From: Ohtaekwangia sp.
GTDB taxonomy: Bacteria; Bacteroidota; Bacteroidia; Cytophagales; Cyclobacteriaceae
Direction of reading: 5' to 3'
Length of the DNA: 64,000 nucleotides
NCBI GenBank assembly: GCA_021155195.1
Contig: JAJNPV010000042.1
Location: 992,001 to 1,056,000 of the forward strand
Shown here: in pieces, positions 50,492-60,346 of the stretch
How positions within the stretch are numbered: position 1 is the first letter of the stretch
Layout: each line of letters opens with the position of its first letter
Position numbers and translations under genes: made by a program
Notes under the pieces: generated by a model
Databases searched by the model: none
What the model was told of the DNA's origin: nothing
Seen by the model: the letters and a program-made list of their open reading frames with translations, nothing else

Positions 50492-51241
50492 CTAAATCTT
50501 CTGAAGATTATTGCTTTTTATGTAGCGGTTGATTGCTTGTCTAACTGCATCATACTTATTGATTTTTGTGGAATCTGCTTTTGATTCATAAGGAAAACCT
50601 ATGATTTCCATAAAACAATATATAAATATGTCTCTAGCTGTTGGTGTCATTGAGGAACAGTACTCTTTTAGATAGGAGTTTAAATAATATGCTGTTCTGT
50701 CGCGACTTTTTGAAATTACACGCCTTCCAGGCTTCTTATGGGTTTTCACAAAATCTATATCTTCTTCTGATAATGGGAGTGAATATTTATCTATGATCTT
50801 AATGATATTTGCAATAAGTTCGGAATCAGTAGCTGCAAATTTATTGTCGTAATTATCAGATATGGTGAGTTTAATTTTTGCTGGATCTTTGTAATATCTC
50901 TCGACTATTGACCTTTCAAGCATCAAATTCTTAAGATGCTTGTAAACTAATATTTTAAAAGAATCAATTCCTTTTTCAATTTTTGAATCTCCAATAGAAA
51001 AGGCAAACCACTCAAGGGACTGCAATTCGGTTTCAATTTTGTATTCCTTACAAAGACTTAAAATTTGCTCCTGAATTTTGTAACCAAGAATCTTAGATAT
51101 AAAGGCCCTTGAATAGATGTTATCGTCAAGCTCAATTTTTCCTATAATAGGTTCCAGTTTTTCATACACAGGAAGGAATTCAATAAAATTAATAGCTTTT
51201 AATCTCTGCCTCTCTAGCTCTGTTAAACCTTCATATTCCAT
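50492..51241 (-). CDS. Hypothetical protein of the mobile island
   Basis: 249 residues, cytoplasmic, mostly helical. A basic patch lies at 167-180 (THKKPGRRVISKSRDRT), and the C terminus has IFIYCFMEIIGFPYESKADSTKINKYDAVRQAINRYIK. I recognise no family. It has its own start about 98 bases ahead of the HTH operon and may serve as an accessory or replication gene of the element. Confidence 0.55.
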   Translation of the reverse strand: MEYEGLTELERQRLKAINFIEFLPVYEKLEPIIGKIELDDNIYSRAFISKILGYKIQEQILSLCKEYKIETELQSLEWFAFSIGDSKIEKGIDSFKILVYKHLKNLMLERSIVERYYKDPAKIKLTISDNYDNKFAATDSELIANIIKIIDKYSLPLSEEDIDFVKTHKKPGRRVISKSRDRTAYYLNSYLKEYCSSMTPTARDIFIYCFMEIIGFPYESKADSTKINKYDAVRQAINRYIKSNNLQKI

Positions 51242-51583
51242 TTTATCAATTATTTTAAGAAGTATTTAAATTTACCTAAAATCATCTGCCGGGTAAATCC
51301 CCGTTTTCATACCGGGGAAATACCCCACTAGAAATGGGGAAAATACCTCTGCCACAAGGGTTTGATTTTAAAGGATTTGGGGTAATTTTAACGATGCACA
51401 CTACTCAGTGTTTTGTAAACTTGGGTAGTTGGCTAGTTAGGTGGCTTAAAAATCTGAATGAACGAAAACCCGAGCAAATAGCCCGTGATCGCTTCCATCG
51501 TTTCCTTTGCGAGAAAACATGCAGGTACAGCCACAAAGCAACCTTTACTAATTACCTGAATTTGTTGATACAATAAATATAAA
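51242..51583. other. Intergenic stretch before the type I R-M operon
   Basis: About 340 bases between divergent units. Two GC-rich stems occur at 51310-51351 (CCCC..GGGG and CCCCACTAGAAATGGGG), a rare signature in this AT-rich segment and perhaps a termination or regulatory structure. A plus-strand frame of 80 codons from 51334 overlaps it; it has no domain signature. The promoter of the R-M operon should lie here but I cannot assign it. Confidence 0.5.
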
Positions 51584-53257
51584 ATGAACGAAGCCGAACA
51601 AAAGTATCTCGAAGAATTAGATAAGAAACTCTGGACAGCTGCAGACAAACTTAGAACAACGCTATCTGCCGCTGAGTATAAGCATGCTGTGCTCGGGCTT
51701 ATCTTCTTAAAATATGTAAGTGACACATTTGAGGAGAGAAGGGTTGATTTGGCAAAGGATCTCAGAGATAAAGATCATGAAATCTATCTCGATCCAGTCG
51801 AATTTGAAACCGATGAAGAGTATCAAAAAGAGTTTCAATATGAGCTCGAAGTAAGAGATTCATATACCGAGAAAAACATATTCTGGGTACCAGAGCGCGC
51901 AAGATGGAAGGAGCTGGTGAAATGTGCGAAGTATGCTCCGGGTGAAAATCTTCCATGGGAGAAACCGACTTGGAAAGAAGAAAAGGATCGGTATGAGAAA
52001 ATGAAAAGTGTTGCTCATCTCATTGATGATGCGCTAACAGCAATTGAAACGGATAATCCAAAGCTTAAGGGAGTCCTTAATAAGACATATACAAGACTCA
52101 ATCTTGATAATGACAAGCTTTCCGAACTCATTGACCATATCAACACCATACCAAAGGCATTTGGTGCTTTACATGCCAAAGACATACTAGGCCATGTGTA
52201 TGAATTCTTTCTTGGAGAGTTTGCAAGTGCTGAAGGTAAAAAAGGAGGACAGTATTATACACCCAAATCTATAGTAACACTTTTTGTAGAAATGATTCAA
52301 CCCTTCAAAGGGCGCGTGTATGACCCTGCTATGGGTTCAGGTGGATTCTTTGTTCAAAGTGAGCGCTTTGTTGAAAAATTTGGTGGAAAGATTGGCGATA
52401 TCTCTGTTTACGGACAGGAGTACAATCATACTACGTGGCAACTGGCTGCAATGAACATGGCTATCCGTGGAATCGATTTTAATTTTGGAAAAGGTCCTGC
52501 TGATACATTAACCAATGATCAACATCCCGATTTGCGCGCTGATTATATCATGGCCAATCCCCCTTTTAATATTAGAGAATGGTGGAACGAGAAACTGGAG
52601 GGCGATGTACGTTGGAAGTATGGCAAACCCTCCGAAGGTAACGCAAACTTTGCGTGGTTACAACATATGATCCATCACTTGGCTCCAAATGGATCGATGG
52701 GTTTGTTGCTGGCGAATGGATCCATGAGCACTACTACAAGTGGTGAAGGCGAAATTCGAGAGAATATTTTGAAGGCTGACTTAGTGGAATGTATGGTTGC
52801 GTTACCAGGTCAGCTTTTTACTAACACACAAATACCTGCCTGTATCTGGTTCCTCACAAAGAATAAAAAGAAAACAGAAACAAAGCGTGCCCGCCAGGGC
52901 GAGGTGCTGTTTATTGATGCTCGTGAAAAAGGCTACATGAAGGATCGGGTATTGCGCGACTTCACCGACAAGGATATTGATGATATAGCCAACACATTCC
53001 ATGCGTGGCAAAAAGGTGAGGGCTATAGTGATATTCTTGGTTACTGTAAAAGTGTTAAACTAGAAGAGATTCGTAAGAATGATTACGTTCTTTCACCGGG
53101 GAGATATGTAGGAAGTAAAGCAGCAGAAGAAGATAACGAACCCTTTGCAGAAAGAATGGATCGGCTTACTAGCGAATTAAAAGTTTATCTGGACGAGGGT
53201 GATCGTTTGGAGAAATTAATCAAAGAACAATTGGGAGGCATAGGGTATGAGATTTAA
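51584..53257 (+). CDS. hsdM: Type I restriction-modification system, methyltransferase subunit HsdM
   Basis: 557 residues. Adenine-N6 methyltransferase. The HsdM N-terminal helical domain (1-170) includes KLWTAADKLRTTLSAAEYKHAVLGLIFLKYVSDTFEERR. It is followed by motif I variant DPAMGSGGFF (247-256, usual form DPACGTGG) and motif IV NPPF near 326. The SAM-binding segment GGQYYTPKSIVTLFVEMI precedes it. The gene overlaps hsdS by 11 bases and heads a four-gene operon. Confidence 0.95.
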   Translation: MNEAEQKYLEELDKKLWTAADKLRTTLSAAEYKHAVLGLIFLKYVSDTFEERRVDLAKDLRDKDHEIYLDPVEFETDEEYQKEFQYELEVRDSYTEKNIFWVPERARWKELVKCAKYAPGENLPWEKPTWKEEKDRYEKMKSVAHLIDDALTAIETDNPKLKGVLNKTYTRLNLDNDKLSELIDHINTIPKAFGALHAKDILGHVYEFFLGEFASAEGKKGGQYYTPKSIVTLFVEMIQPFKGRVYDPAMGSGGFFVQSERFVEKFGGKIGDISVYGQEYNHTTWQLAAMNMAIRGIDFNFGKGPADTLTNDQHPDLRADYIMANPPFNIREWWNEKLEGDVRWKYGKPSEGNANFAWLQHMIHHLAPNGSMGLLLANGSMSTTTSGEGEIRENILKADLVECMVALPGQLFTNTQIPACIWFLTKNKKKTETKRARQGEVLFIDAREKGYMKDRVLRDFTDKDIDDIANTFHAWQKGEGYSDILGYCKSVKLEEIRKNDYVLSPGRYVGSKAAEEDNEPFAERMDRLTSELKVYLDEGDRLEKLIKEQLGGIGYEI

Positions 53258-54605
53258 AATTTTAAAAAAATCAATTTCCGAACTTACCTCATACTTAAAT
53301 AGGGGTGTTACTCCTAGATACGTAGAAAAAAACGGAATCCTGGTAGTTAATCAAAAATGTATTAGGAATAGCAAAGTGGATTTTTCTCAAGCAAGATTGC
53401 ATGACAAATTAAAGGAAGTCATTCCTGATAAAATTGTTAGAAAATTTGATGTGTTAGTAAACTCAACGGGTGTTGGAACATTAGGAAGAGTAGCACAATA
53501 TTATCGAGAAGAACAAATAACTGTTGATTCGCATATAACGATAGTTCGTCCAGATACCAATTGTATTAATCCATTGTACTTTGGTTTTTTAATGAGATTA
53601 AATGAATCAAGAATTGAGTCTTTAGGTGAAGGTAGTACTGGTCAAACTGAATTGAGTAGAAGTAAACTTGGTGAGTTAGAGTTAGATGTGATTGATGATC
53701 CTCAAATGCAAGAAAAAATAGCAAGCGTGTTGTCTAGCCTAGATCAGAAGATTTGGACAAATGAATTAATTAATCCCATTTTAGAAAGTATTTCCCAGAC
53801 AGTCTTTAAATCTTGGTTTGTTGATTTTGATCCGGTACGGGCAAAGATAAGTGCCATCGAGAATGGCGAAGACCCCCAACGAACTGCAATGCAAATTATT
53901 TCTGGTAAGTCTGCCAGAGAACTATCACAGCTTCCCGTTCAACAACAAAAAAGCATTGCGGAAACTGCTGACCTTTTTCCATCTAAACTTGAACAGACTG
54001 AAGACGGAGAAATTCCTAAAGGCTGGAAATGGAGGACACTATACAGTACTGCAGAGTATGTCAACGGTGCAGCTTTTAAAGCAACAGATTTTTCAGCAGA
54101 TAGGACTGGATTCCCGATTGTAAAAATTGCAGAGCTCAAATCTGGAATCACTCCTCAGACCAAGTTCACAATAAAAGCAATGGACTCTAAATATGAAATC
54201 AACAATGGAGCGATGTTGTATTCATGGTCTGGCAGTCCAGAAACTTCTTTAGAGGTTTTTAAATGGTTCGGTGGAAAGGGCTGGCTCAATCAGCATATAT
54301 TTTTAATTAATACCGAGTCTGATGCACAGAAAGTATATGTCTTTAATCTGCTTAGGCACCTTAAACCTGTATTGATTGAAATTGCGAAAAACAAACAGAC
54401 AACTGGGTTGGGGCATGTAACAGTAGCTGATATGAAACGCATAATGGTTCCGTATCCCGATGAGAATGGTTTAAAACTAATCCAAGACTATTTATACCCT
54501 TTGTATGAAATGGATTCCAATAATATCATTCAGATCGAAAATCTCAAGCAACAGCGCGATACATTAATTCCGAAATTATTGTCCGGTGAACTCCAATTGA
54601 CCTAA
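53247..54605 (+). CDS. hsdS: Type I restriction-modification system, specificity subunit HsdS
   Basis: 452 residues, the usual size. Two target-recognition domains are recognisable, about 1-165 and 245-410 (the second after IPKGWKWRTLYSTAEYVNG), each followed by a conserved helical spacer (QEKIASVLSSLDQKI and IIQIENLKQQRDTLIPKLLSGEL). The two TRDs set the two half-sites of a bipartite target, which cannot be read from sequence. It lies between hsdM and the SIR2 gene. Confidence 0.92.
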   Translation: MRFKILKKSISELTSYLNRGVTPRYVEKNGILVVNQKCIRNSKVDFSQARLHDKLKEVIPDKIVRKFDVLVNSTGVGTLGRVAQYYREEQITVDSHITIVRPDTNCINPLYFGFLMRLNESRIESLGEGSTGQTELSRSKLGELELDVIDDPQMQEKIASVLSSLDQKIWTNELINPILESISQTVFKSWFVDFDPVRAKISAIENGEDPQRTAMQIISGKSARELSQLPVQQQKSIAETADLFPSKLEQTEDGEIPKGWKWRTLYSTAEYVNGAAFKATDFSADRTGFPIVKIAELKSGITPQTKFTIKAMDSKYEINNGAMLYSWSGSPETSLEVFKWFGGKGWLNQHIFLINTESDAQKVYVFNLLRHLKPVLIEIAKNKQTTGLGHVTVADMKRIMVPYPDENGLKLIQDYLYPLYEMDSNNIIQIENLKQQRDTLIPKLLSGELQLT

Positions 54606-54608
54606 CCA

Positions 54609-55784
54609 ATGGAAAACAAAATTGTAAAAGACAATGAACCAGCTATTAAAAAGATCGAAGAGATCTTGCAAAGCGGCTTAAACAGCAATGAGAAATTCAA
54701 TGAAGTTTTCGATAGTGAGCTTACTATTGAAATTAATAGTTTGATTGCTGAAAGAGAATCATATAAATATACGCCTAGTGAGGTTTTGTTTTGGGTTGAC
54801 CGTAATGCCTACTATGATGAGCTTGAGAACTATGAAAATGGTGAAGCACAGGAAATGCATAATGAAACAATAGAGCATCTTTTCTCTACGGACCAAGATT
54901 CAGTATTTGAAGAACTAAAGGACGTGATAAGCAGGAAACGAGTTGCTCCATTTGTTGGCGCAGGAATATCTAAATCATTCGATTTTCCTCTTTGGGATGA
55001 AGCACTGAAGAGTATCAACGACAGCCTCGGGAAGGTTGAAGGAGTTGAGGAGCTAATAGCAAAATATGACTACTTAGCGGCAGCCGAAATACTTTACCTT
55101 CGTAATACAACCATTTTTAATAATTATATAAGAAGAAAGTTTCCGATTGGTCAAGAAAAGAGAAGCGACTTGGTGAAATGGGGTGTTCCACGATTGCTGC
55201 CTAAGATGATTTCTGGTTGCGTAATTACAACCAATTACGATAAGATTTTAGAGGAAATTTTTGAAGCTGATGGGAAGCCATTTCAAGGGTTTATGAGAGG
55301 TGTCAATCAAGATAAGTTTGTCTCAAAACTAATAAAGAATGATAGATGTATTCTCAAGCTACATGGAGACTATGAATATGAGGATAGTTATATATTCTCT
55401 CAGAGTCAATACACAAAAGCTTATTGCAAGGACGCTTCTGACTTTTTAGATTTCACAAAACCTTTACCTAAGACGCTACGTCAAATCTACATTAGCCATT
55501 CATTACTTTTTCTTGGTTGTAGTCTTGAACAAGACAAGACCCTTGATTTATTCAAATCTGTTAAGGATCAAAATCAGTTTGATATTCCCGAACACTTTGC
55601 TATTCTCGAAAACAAAATGCCTGGGGACCCACAATGGAAAATAGATACAGAAAGTCGTTTATTAGGATTGAATATTAGACCAATTTGGTATCCGAAGGGT
55701 GAGCATAAAATGATAGAGCAAATGATTTCGTTAGCTCTAGACATAATTGATAAAAAAGTAAACTTTAAGAGAAAGAGATCATGA
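54609..55784 (+). CDS. SIR2-family protein embedded in a type I R-M operon
   Basis: 391 residues. A helical N terminus of about 105 residues precedes a SIR2-like NAD-binding domain. PFVGAGIS (114-121), TTNYD (207-211) and LHGD (251-254, catalytic His252) are all present, followed by LLFLGCSLEQDKTLDLFK. Bacterial SIR2 defence proteins hydrolyse NAD+ to abort infected cells. The gene begins 3 bases after hsdS and overlaps hsdR by 4 bases, so it is an integral accessory of the system and perhaps an abortive back-up triggered when restriction fails. That role is inferred. Confidence 0.88.
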   Translation: MENKIVKDNEPAIKKIEEILQSGLNSNEKFNEVFDSELTIEINSLIAERESYKYTPSEVLFWVDRNAYYDELENYENGEAQEMHNETIEHLFSTDQDSVFEELKDVISRKRVAPFVGAGISKSFDFPLWDEALKSINDSLGKVEGVEELIAKYDYLAAAEILYLRNTTIFNNYIRRKFPIGQEKRSDLVKWGVPRLLPKMISGCVITTNYDKILEEIFEADGKPFQGFMRGVNQDKFVSKLIKNDRCILKLHGDYEYEDSYIFSQSQYTKAYCKDASDFLDFTKPLPKTLRQIYISHSLLFLGCSLEQDKTLDLFKSVKDQNQFDIPEHFAILENKMPGDPQWKIDTESRLLGLNIRPIWYPKGEHKMIEQMISLALDIIDKKVNFKRKRS

Positions 55785-58700
55785 TTAACGAGACAGAACT
55801 TGAGAAGCTCGCCTTGTCATGGTTTCAAGATAATGGCTATGCTTATATTAATGGAAAGGATATTGCCCCTGAAAGCGATAATCCTATGCGAACTTCTTTT
55901 AAAGAAATAGTTCTAGAGAAAGAGCTGTTAAGAGCATTGCAAAAACTCAATCCAACTATTCCTTTATCCAAACTTGAGGACGTTGCAAAAGAATTGAAAC
56001 GCCCTACTGGTGGTACATTGTTACAACAGAATAAGGCATTTCATTATGATCTGCTCCGTGGTAAAGAAATAGAGGTTGAACATAAAGGGCAAAAGGAAAA
56101 AGAGGTAGTATTCTTAATTGATTTTCAGAACCCCGAGCGCAATAGTTTTCTTGTGGTTAATCAGTTTTCTATTTTAGGAGCAAAGTTTACCCGTAGGCCC
56201 GATATTCTTGTTTACATCAATGGTCTGCCATTGGCTATCCTTGAGTTGAAGAATCCCTCCAATGAAGATACTGATGTGTGGGATGCCTATAACCAGTTGC
56301 AAACGTATAAGGAGGATATTGCTGATCTATTTATTTACAACGAGGCCTTAGTAGTTTCAGACGGGATCACCGCAAGAATTGGCTCCATCACTGCCAACAA
56401 GGAGCGTTTTCTTCCATGGCGTACCATAGAAAACGAAGATGACAGACCACTTCTTGAGTATCAATTAGAAGCTGTTATAAAGGGTTTCTTTAAACCAGAG
56501 TTATTTTTAGATTACCTGAGGCACTTCATTCTCTACGAACAAGACGGAGATTTTCTGATTAAGAAGATTGCAGCTTACCATCAATTTCATGCTGTACGTA
56601 ATGCGGTGCAAGCAACCATTGTAGCGGCTGATTTGCAGATCAAAAATATTGTTGCTGAACCGCGTGCTGATTACCACAATCGAGTTCAAGCAGGGTCGAA
56701 AAAAGCTGGTGTGATTTGGCATACACAGGGTTCTGGGAAGAGTATATCCATGGTCTGCTATGCAGGCAAACTGATGCAACAACCTGAAATGCAAAACCCA
56801 ACGGTTGTAGTAGTTACTGATCGTTCCGATTTGGATGGACAACTTTTTAAAACATTCTCTCAGTCAGCTGAGCTCTTAAGAGAAACACCGGTACAGGCAA
56901 ACAGCCGGGAAGAACTGCGCGATATATTAGCTACGCGTAAATCAGGCGGCATAGTATTCACCACCATACAAAAATTTGGCTTACAAGATGGTGAGGGAAA
57001 ACACCCCCAGCTCAGCGATCGTGCCAATGTGGTGGTAATTAGTGATGAGGCACACCGTTCGCAATATGGAGACAAGGCCAAACTGGATCGAAAAACTGGC
57101 GCGTATAAATTTGGTTACTCAAAGCATTTGCGTGATGCATTACCTGAAGCCACGTTTATTGGATTTACAGGAACGCCTATTTCACAGGGCGACAAAGATA
57201 CCAGAGCAGTATTCGGTGATGAGGTAAGCATTTATGATATACAGGATGCCGTTGATGATGGTGCCACCGTTCCTATTTATTATGAAAGCCGACTCGCAAG
57301 ACTTGACATCAATCGTAATGAAATTGATCAGCTAAGCGAGGAAGTTGAAGAAGTTATCGAAGACGAAGAAGATTTGGTGCTTCGCGAAAGTACAAAGAGC
57401 AAGTGGGCAGCATTGGAGAAACTTGTTGGTGCCCAGCCACGATTGAAAGAGGTTGCTCAGGACATTATTGATCATTTCCAGGGGCGCATTGATCTGCTAC
57501 CAGGTAAAGGGATGATCGTTTGTATGAGTCGGGAAATTTGCGTGAATCTTTATAATGAATTAGTTGCACTTCGTAAGGATTGGCATAATGATGATCCCGC
57601 TAGAGGCTTCATTAAAATTATCATGACAGGTTCGGCTTCAGATAAAGCTTTATTGAAGCCTCATATTTATACTGCAAAAACCCGGAAGGCTCTGGAAAAA
57701 CGTTTTAAAGATCCCGATGATGAATTGAAGCTAGTCATTGTGAGAGATATGTGGCTTACTGGTTTCGATGCACCCGCATGTCATACCATGTATATTGACA
57801 AGCCCATGCGTGGCCATAACTTGATGCAGGCGATCGCTCGTGTAAACCGGGTATTTAAAGATAAACCCGGTGGACTAGTAGTTGACTACATCGGAATAGC
57901 CAATGAATTGAAAGAGGCGCTGAAAACCTACACGGAGTCAAAAGGAAAAGGTTCACCAACGCTAAGAACAAATGAAGCATATCATATCCTGCTAAAGAAT
58001 CTCGATTCAGTGCGGGGTATTATGCATGGTTTTGATTATAGCAAATATAAGACCGAGCCACTAATGTTGCTCATGCCTGCGGCCAATCATATTTTGGAGG
58101 AACGTGAAAAAGGGAAACGCAGGTTTCTGGATTTGATGGCTGCTGTAAATAAGGCTTACTCATTGTGTAGCACACTAGATGAAGCACAAGGATTAAAGCT
58201 TGAAGTAGCATTCTTTAATGCGATTAAGACTGCATTCATAAAAAGTATGAATGTTGATCAAAAGCGATTGAATGAGAATAAGAATTCTCTTCTCAAGCGC
58301 ATTCTCGATAATGCTGTTATTCCTGAAGGAGTAGATGATGTCTTCAAATTAGCAGGCCTGGATAAACCAAACATTGGTGTACTATCTCCTGAGTTCTTGG
58401 AAGAAGTGCGTAACATGCCGCAAAAGAATTTAGCAGTTGAGCTACTGGAGCGGTTGCTTAAAGACGAGATTAAGGCTAAAACCCGGGGCAATATAGTTCA
58501 AGAAAAAAGATTCGGTGATCGATTGATTGAGACGCTGCGCAAGTACAATAATCGCGCTATTGAAACCGCACAGGTTATTGAACTGCTTATAGAGATGCAC
58601 CAAGATTTCGTTGTAGCAATTAAGAAGGAAGAAGATTTAGGATTATCACAGGATGAAATCAGGTTTTATTTTGCATTAGCCGAGAACAACAAAGGTGACA

Positions 58701-58948
58701 ATGCACTTCAAGAGGAAAATATCAAAAAGATAGCAGTTGAGTTGACTGCCAGACTCAGAGACAGCACAACTGTAGATTGGCAAGTGCGTGAAAGCGTCAA
58801 AGCAAAAATTAGAAACATGGTGCGAAGACTATTAAGAAAGTATGGCTATCCACCTGATTTCTCGCAGCAAGCAATTGATCTTGTGCTAGCGCAAGCAACT
58901 GCTTTAGCAGACATGTGGACCGAACAAGAAGTAAAAGATGAATTATAA
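55781..58948 (+). CDS. hsdR: Type I restriction-modification system, restriction subunit HsdR
   Basis: 1055 residues. ATP-dependent translocase and nuclease. The N-terminal PD-(D/E)XK domain shows RRPDILVYINGLPLAILELKNPS (Asp and ELK near 140-156). The SF2 helicase has Walker A TQGSGKS (near 315), DEAH in VVISDEAHRSQYG (near 421) and FIGFTGTPIS. The C-terminal part is the helical HsdM-binding region. Full length and undisrupted. It overlaps the next gene by 11 bases, so that gene belongs to the same transcript. Confidence 0.95.
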   Translation: MINETELEKLALSWFQDNGYAYINGKDIAPESDNPMRTSFKEIVLEKELLRALQKLNPTIPLSKLEDVAKELKRPTGGTLLQQNKAFHYDLLRGKEIEVEHKGQKEKEVVFLIDFQNPERNSFLVVNQFSILGAKFTRRPDILVYINGLPLAILELKNPSNEDTDVWDAYNQLQTYKEDIADLFIYNEALVVSDGITARIGSITANKERFLPWRTIENEDDRPLLEYQLEAVIKGFFKPELFLDYLRHFILYEQDGDFLIKKIAAYHQFHAVRNAVQATIVAADLQIKNIVAEPRADYHNRVQAGSKKAGVIWHTQGSGKSISMVCYAGKLMQQPEMQNPTVVVVTDRSDLDGQLFKTFSQSAELLRETPVQANSREELRDILATRKSGGIVFTTIQKFGLQDGEGKHPQLSDRANVVVISDEAHRSQYGDKAKLDRKTGAYKFGYSKHLRDALPEATFIGFTGTPISQGDKDTRAVFGDEVSIYDIQDAVDDGATVPIYYESRLARLDINRNEIDQLSEEVEEVIEDEEDLVLRESTKSKWAALEKLVGAQPRLKEVAQDIIDHFQGRIDLLPGKGMIVCMSREICVNLYNELVALRKDWHNDDPARGFIKIIMTGSASDKALLKPHIYTAKTRKALEKRFKDPDDELKLVIVRDMWLTGFDAPACHTMYIDKPMRGHNLMQAIARVNRVFKDKPGGLVVDYIGIANELKEALKTYTESKGKGSPTLRTNEAYHILLKNLDSVRGIMHGFDYSKYKTEPLMLLMPAANHILEEREKGKRRFLDLMAAVNKAYSLCSTLDEAQGLKLEVAFFNAIKTAFIKSMNVDQKRLNENKNSLLKRILDNAVIPEGVDDVFKLAGLDKPNIGVLSPEFLEEVRNMPQKNLAVELLERLLKDEIKAKTRGNIVQEKRFGDRLIETLRKYNNRAIETAQVIELLIEMHQDFVVAIKKEEDLGLSQDEIRFYFALAENNKGDNALQEENIKKIAVELTARLRDSTTVDWQVRESVKAKIRNMVRRLLRKYGYPPDFSQQAIDLVLAQATALADMWTEQEVKDEL

Positions 58949-60326
58949 TCTCAATGGTGGAGTTTTAATCATTGGCTCGCTTTTCTGGCAAGATGATCGT
59001 GATAATGGAGATGGAATAAGAAAGCGATGGCGAGACATTAGACTTGAAATGAATAAGTCTATTAAAGTTTCTGCTCCTATTCGATACGGAAGATTTTCGG
59101 GATCACCAGAGAAACGAAATCAAACATATACAATGGTTTTCGACAAATCTTTGCCGAACGAAAAGTTTGGTAGAGCTAAAGTTGTTCCATTCAAAAAGAG
59201 TATTGTCAATTGGAATGATCTAAAGGAGGAAGTTGAGGAACTTTCAGAAGCTGAGGGAACTGGGAAAGATTTCATAAAAGGTAATAGCGCTTGGTGTATT
59301 TGTTGTATCGTCTTCAATAAAAAAGTCTCTCTAGAAAAAAAGAATGATATCCTAAATAAATGGAGCCAAGTACTAAATGAAAATCAGGCTGGAAGCAATT
59401 ATTTCCTACAAAACTCTACTTCCTACGGTTGCACACCTCAAGGTGAATTGGAAATCCCGTGGCCAATTGAATTAAAAGATTTAGATTTCTTGATAGCAAC
59501 CTCGACTCAACCAAGTAATCGTATAGGTATAACTGACTTAACTGCACAAGAAATTACTATTCATATAGGCAATCGTAAATACTTCATTCCTAATTTCCTT
59601 CTAGGTATTGGAACGTATCAGGATAGAGATATTTTGAATGCCATTAACTCAGATAAAAATTTAACTCAGTTGCTATTTAAGTCAATCATTGAGAACTATG
59701 AACTGAAGAAGCATGAGGATAAGAATCATCGCTATTGGTCTTGGGACTTTTGCCGCGAAGCTTTTCATTCAAATCAATTAGATGATGTTACTAAAGCATT
59801 ACACTTGGCAAACTATCTAGCTAGTTGGGGTATGAACAGGGGTTCGGGTGGGCTGTTACAGAAAAACTATAAAATTCACATTAAGGCAATTGAAATTTTG
59901 ACAGACGTCAAATACACTTCGCTAGATTGTTTCAATGGAAATGACTTTACTAAAGACAAGATCAAACATCTCTTTAAACTCGTGGATGAATTATCAGACT
60001 ATTATAGTTCAATAACGTATGATAGGATGGGGGACCAAGAGTCAATAACTCCTACTGATACACTCATTTCAAAAATACTATTGGGGACTCTTTCGTGTGT
60101 TCCAGCCTTTGATCAATTTCTAAAAATGGGTCTCGAACTTGGGTTGTTGTCAAATAGACGATTAAGTAAAAGAGGACTTTCATTATTATTAGCTTGGATA
60201 GATAAAAATGAAATAGTTAATCTTCGTGCTTCTATACATGAAAGTGCAAGTGATCTTCCTGTCATGAAATTATTAGATATTTATTTTTGGAGTTTGGGCT
60301 ATCAGGTAGCAATCAATGAAAAGTAA
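58938..60326 (+). CDS. Two-part hypothetical protein co-transcribed with hsdR
   Basis: 462 residues. The first 200 (NLNGGVLIIGSLFWQDD, APIRYGRFSGSPEKRNQTYTMVF) recall the gamma-glutamylcyclotransferase/AIG2 fold, which starts GGVL(I/F)xGSL, though key residues are uncertain. The C-terminal 220 (YWSWDFCREAFHSNQ, LANYLASWGMNRGSGGLLQKNYKIH) match a separate family of proteins known in R-M and defence islands but not characterised. It overlaps hsdR, so it is likely an accessory of the same system. I would not name a function. Confidence 0.65.
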   Translation: MNYNLNGGVLIIGSLFWQDDRDNGDGIRKRWRDIRLEMNKSIKVSAPIRYGRFSGSPEKRNQTYTMVFDKSLPNEKFGRAKVVPFKKSIVNWNDLKEEVEELSEAEGTGKDFIKGNSAWCICCIVFNKKVSLEKKNDILNKWSQVLNENQAGSNYFLQNSTSYGCTPQGELEIPWPIELKDLDFLIATSTQPSNRIGITDLTAQEITIHIGNRKYFIPNFLLGIGTYQDRDILNAINSDKNLTQLLFKSIIENYELKKHEDKNHRYWSWDFCREAFHSNQLDDVTKALHLANYLASWGMNRGSGGLLQKNYKIHIKAIEILTDVKYTSLDCFNGNDFTKDKIKHLFKLVDELSDYYSSITYDRMGDQESITPTDTLISKILLGTLSCVPAFDQFLKMGLELGLLSNRRLSKRGLSLLLAWIDKNEIVNLRASIHESASDLPVMKLLDIYFWSLGYQVAINEK

Positions 60327-60346
60327 GCAATCAGAAATCTATAATT

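Noticed and set aside
51334..51576. Plus-strand frame of 80 codons before hsdM
   Set aside because: No domain, low-quality start next to GC-rich stems, and a minus-strand frame overlaps it; more likely leader sequence.
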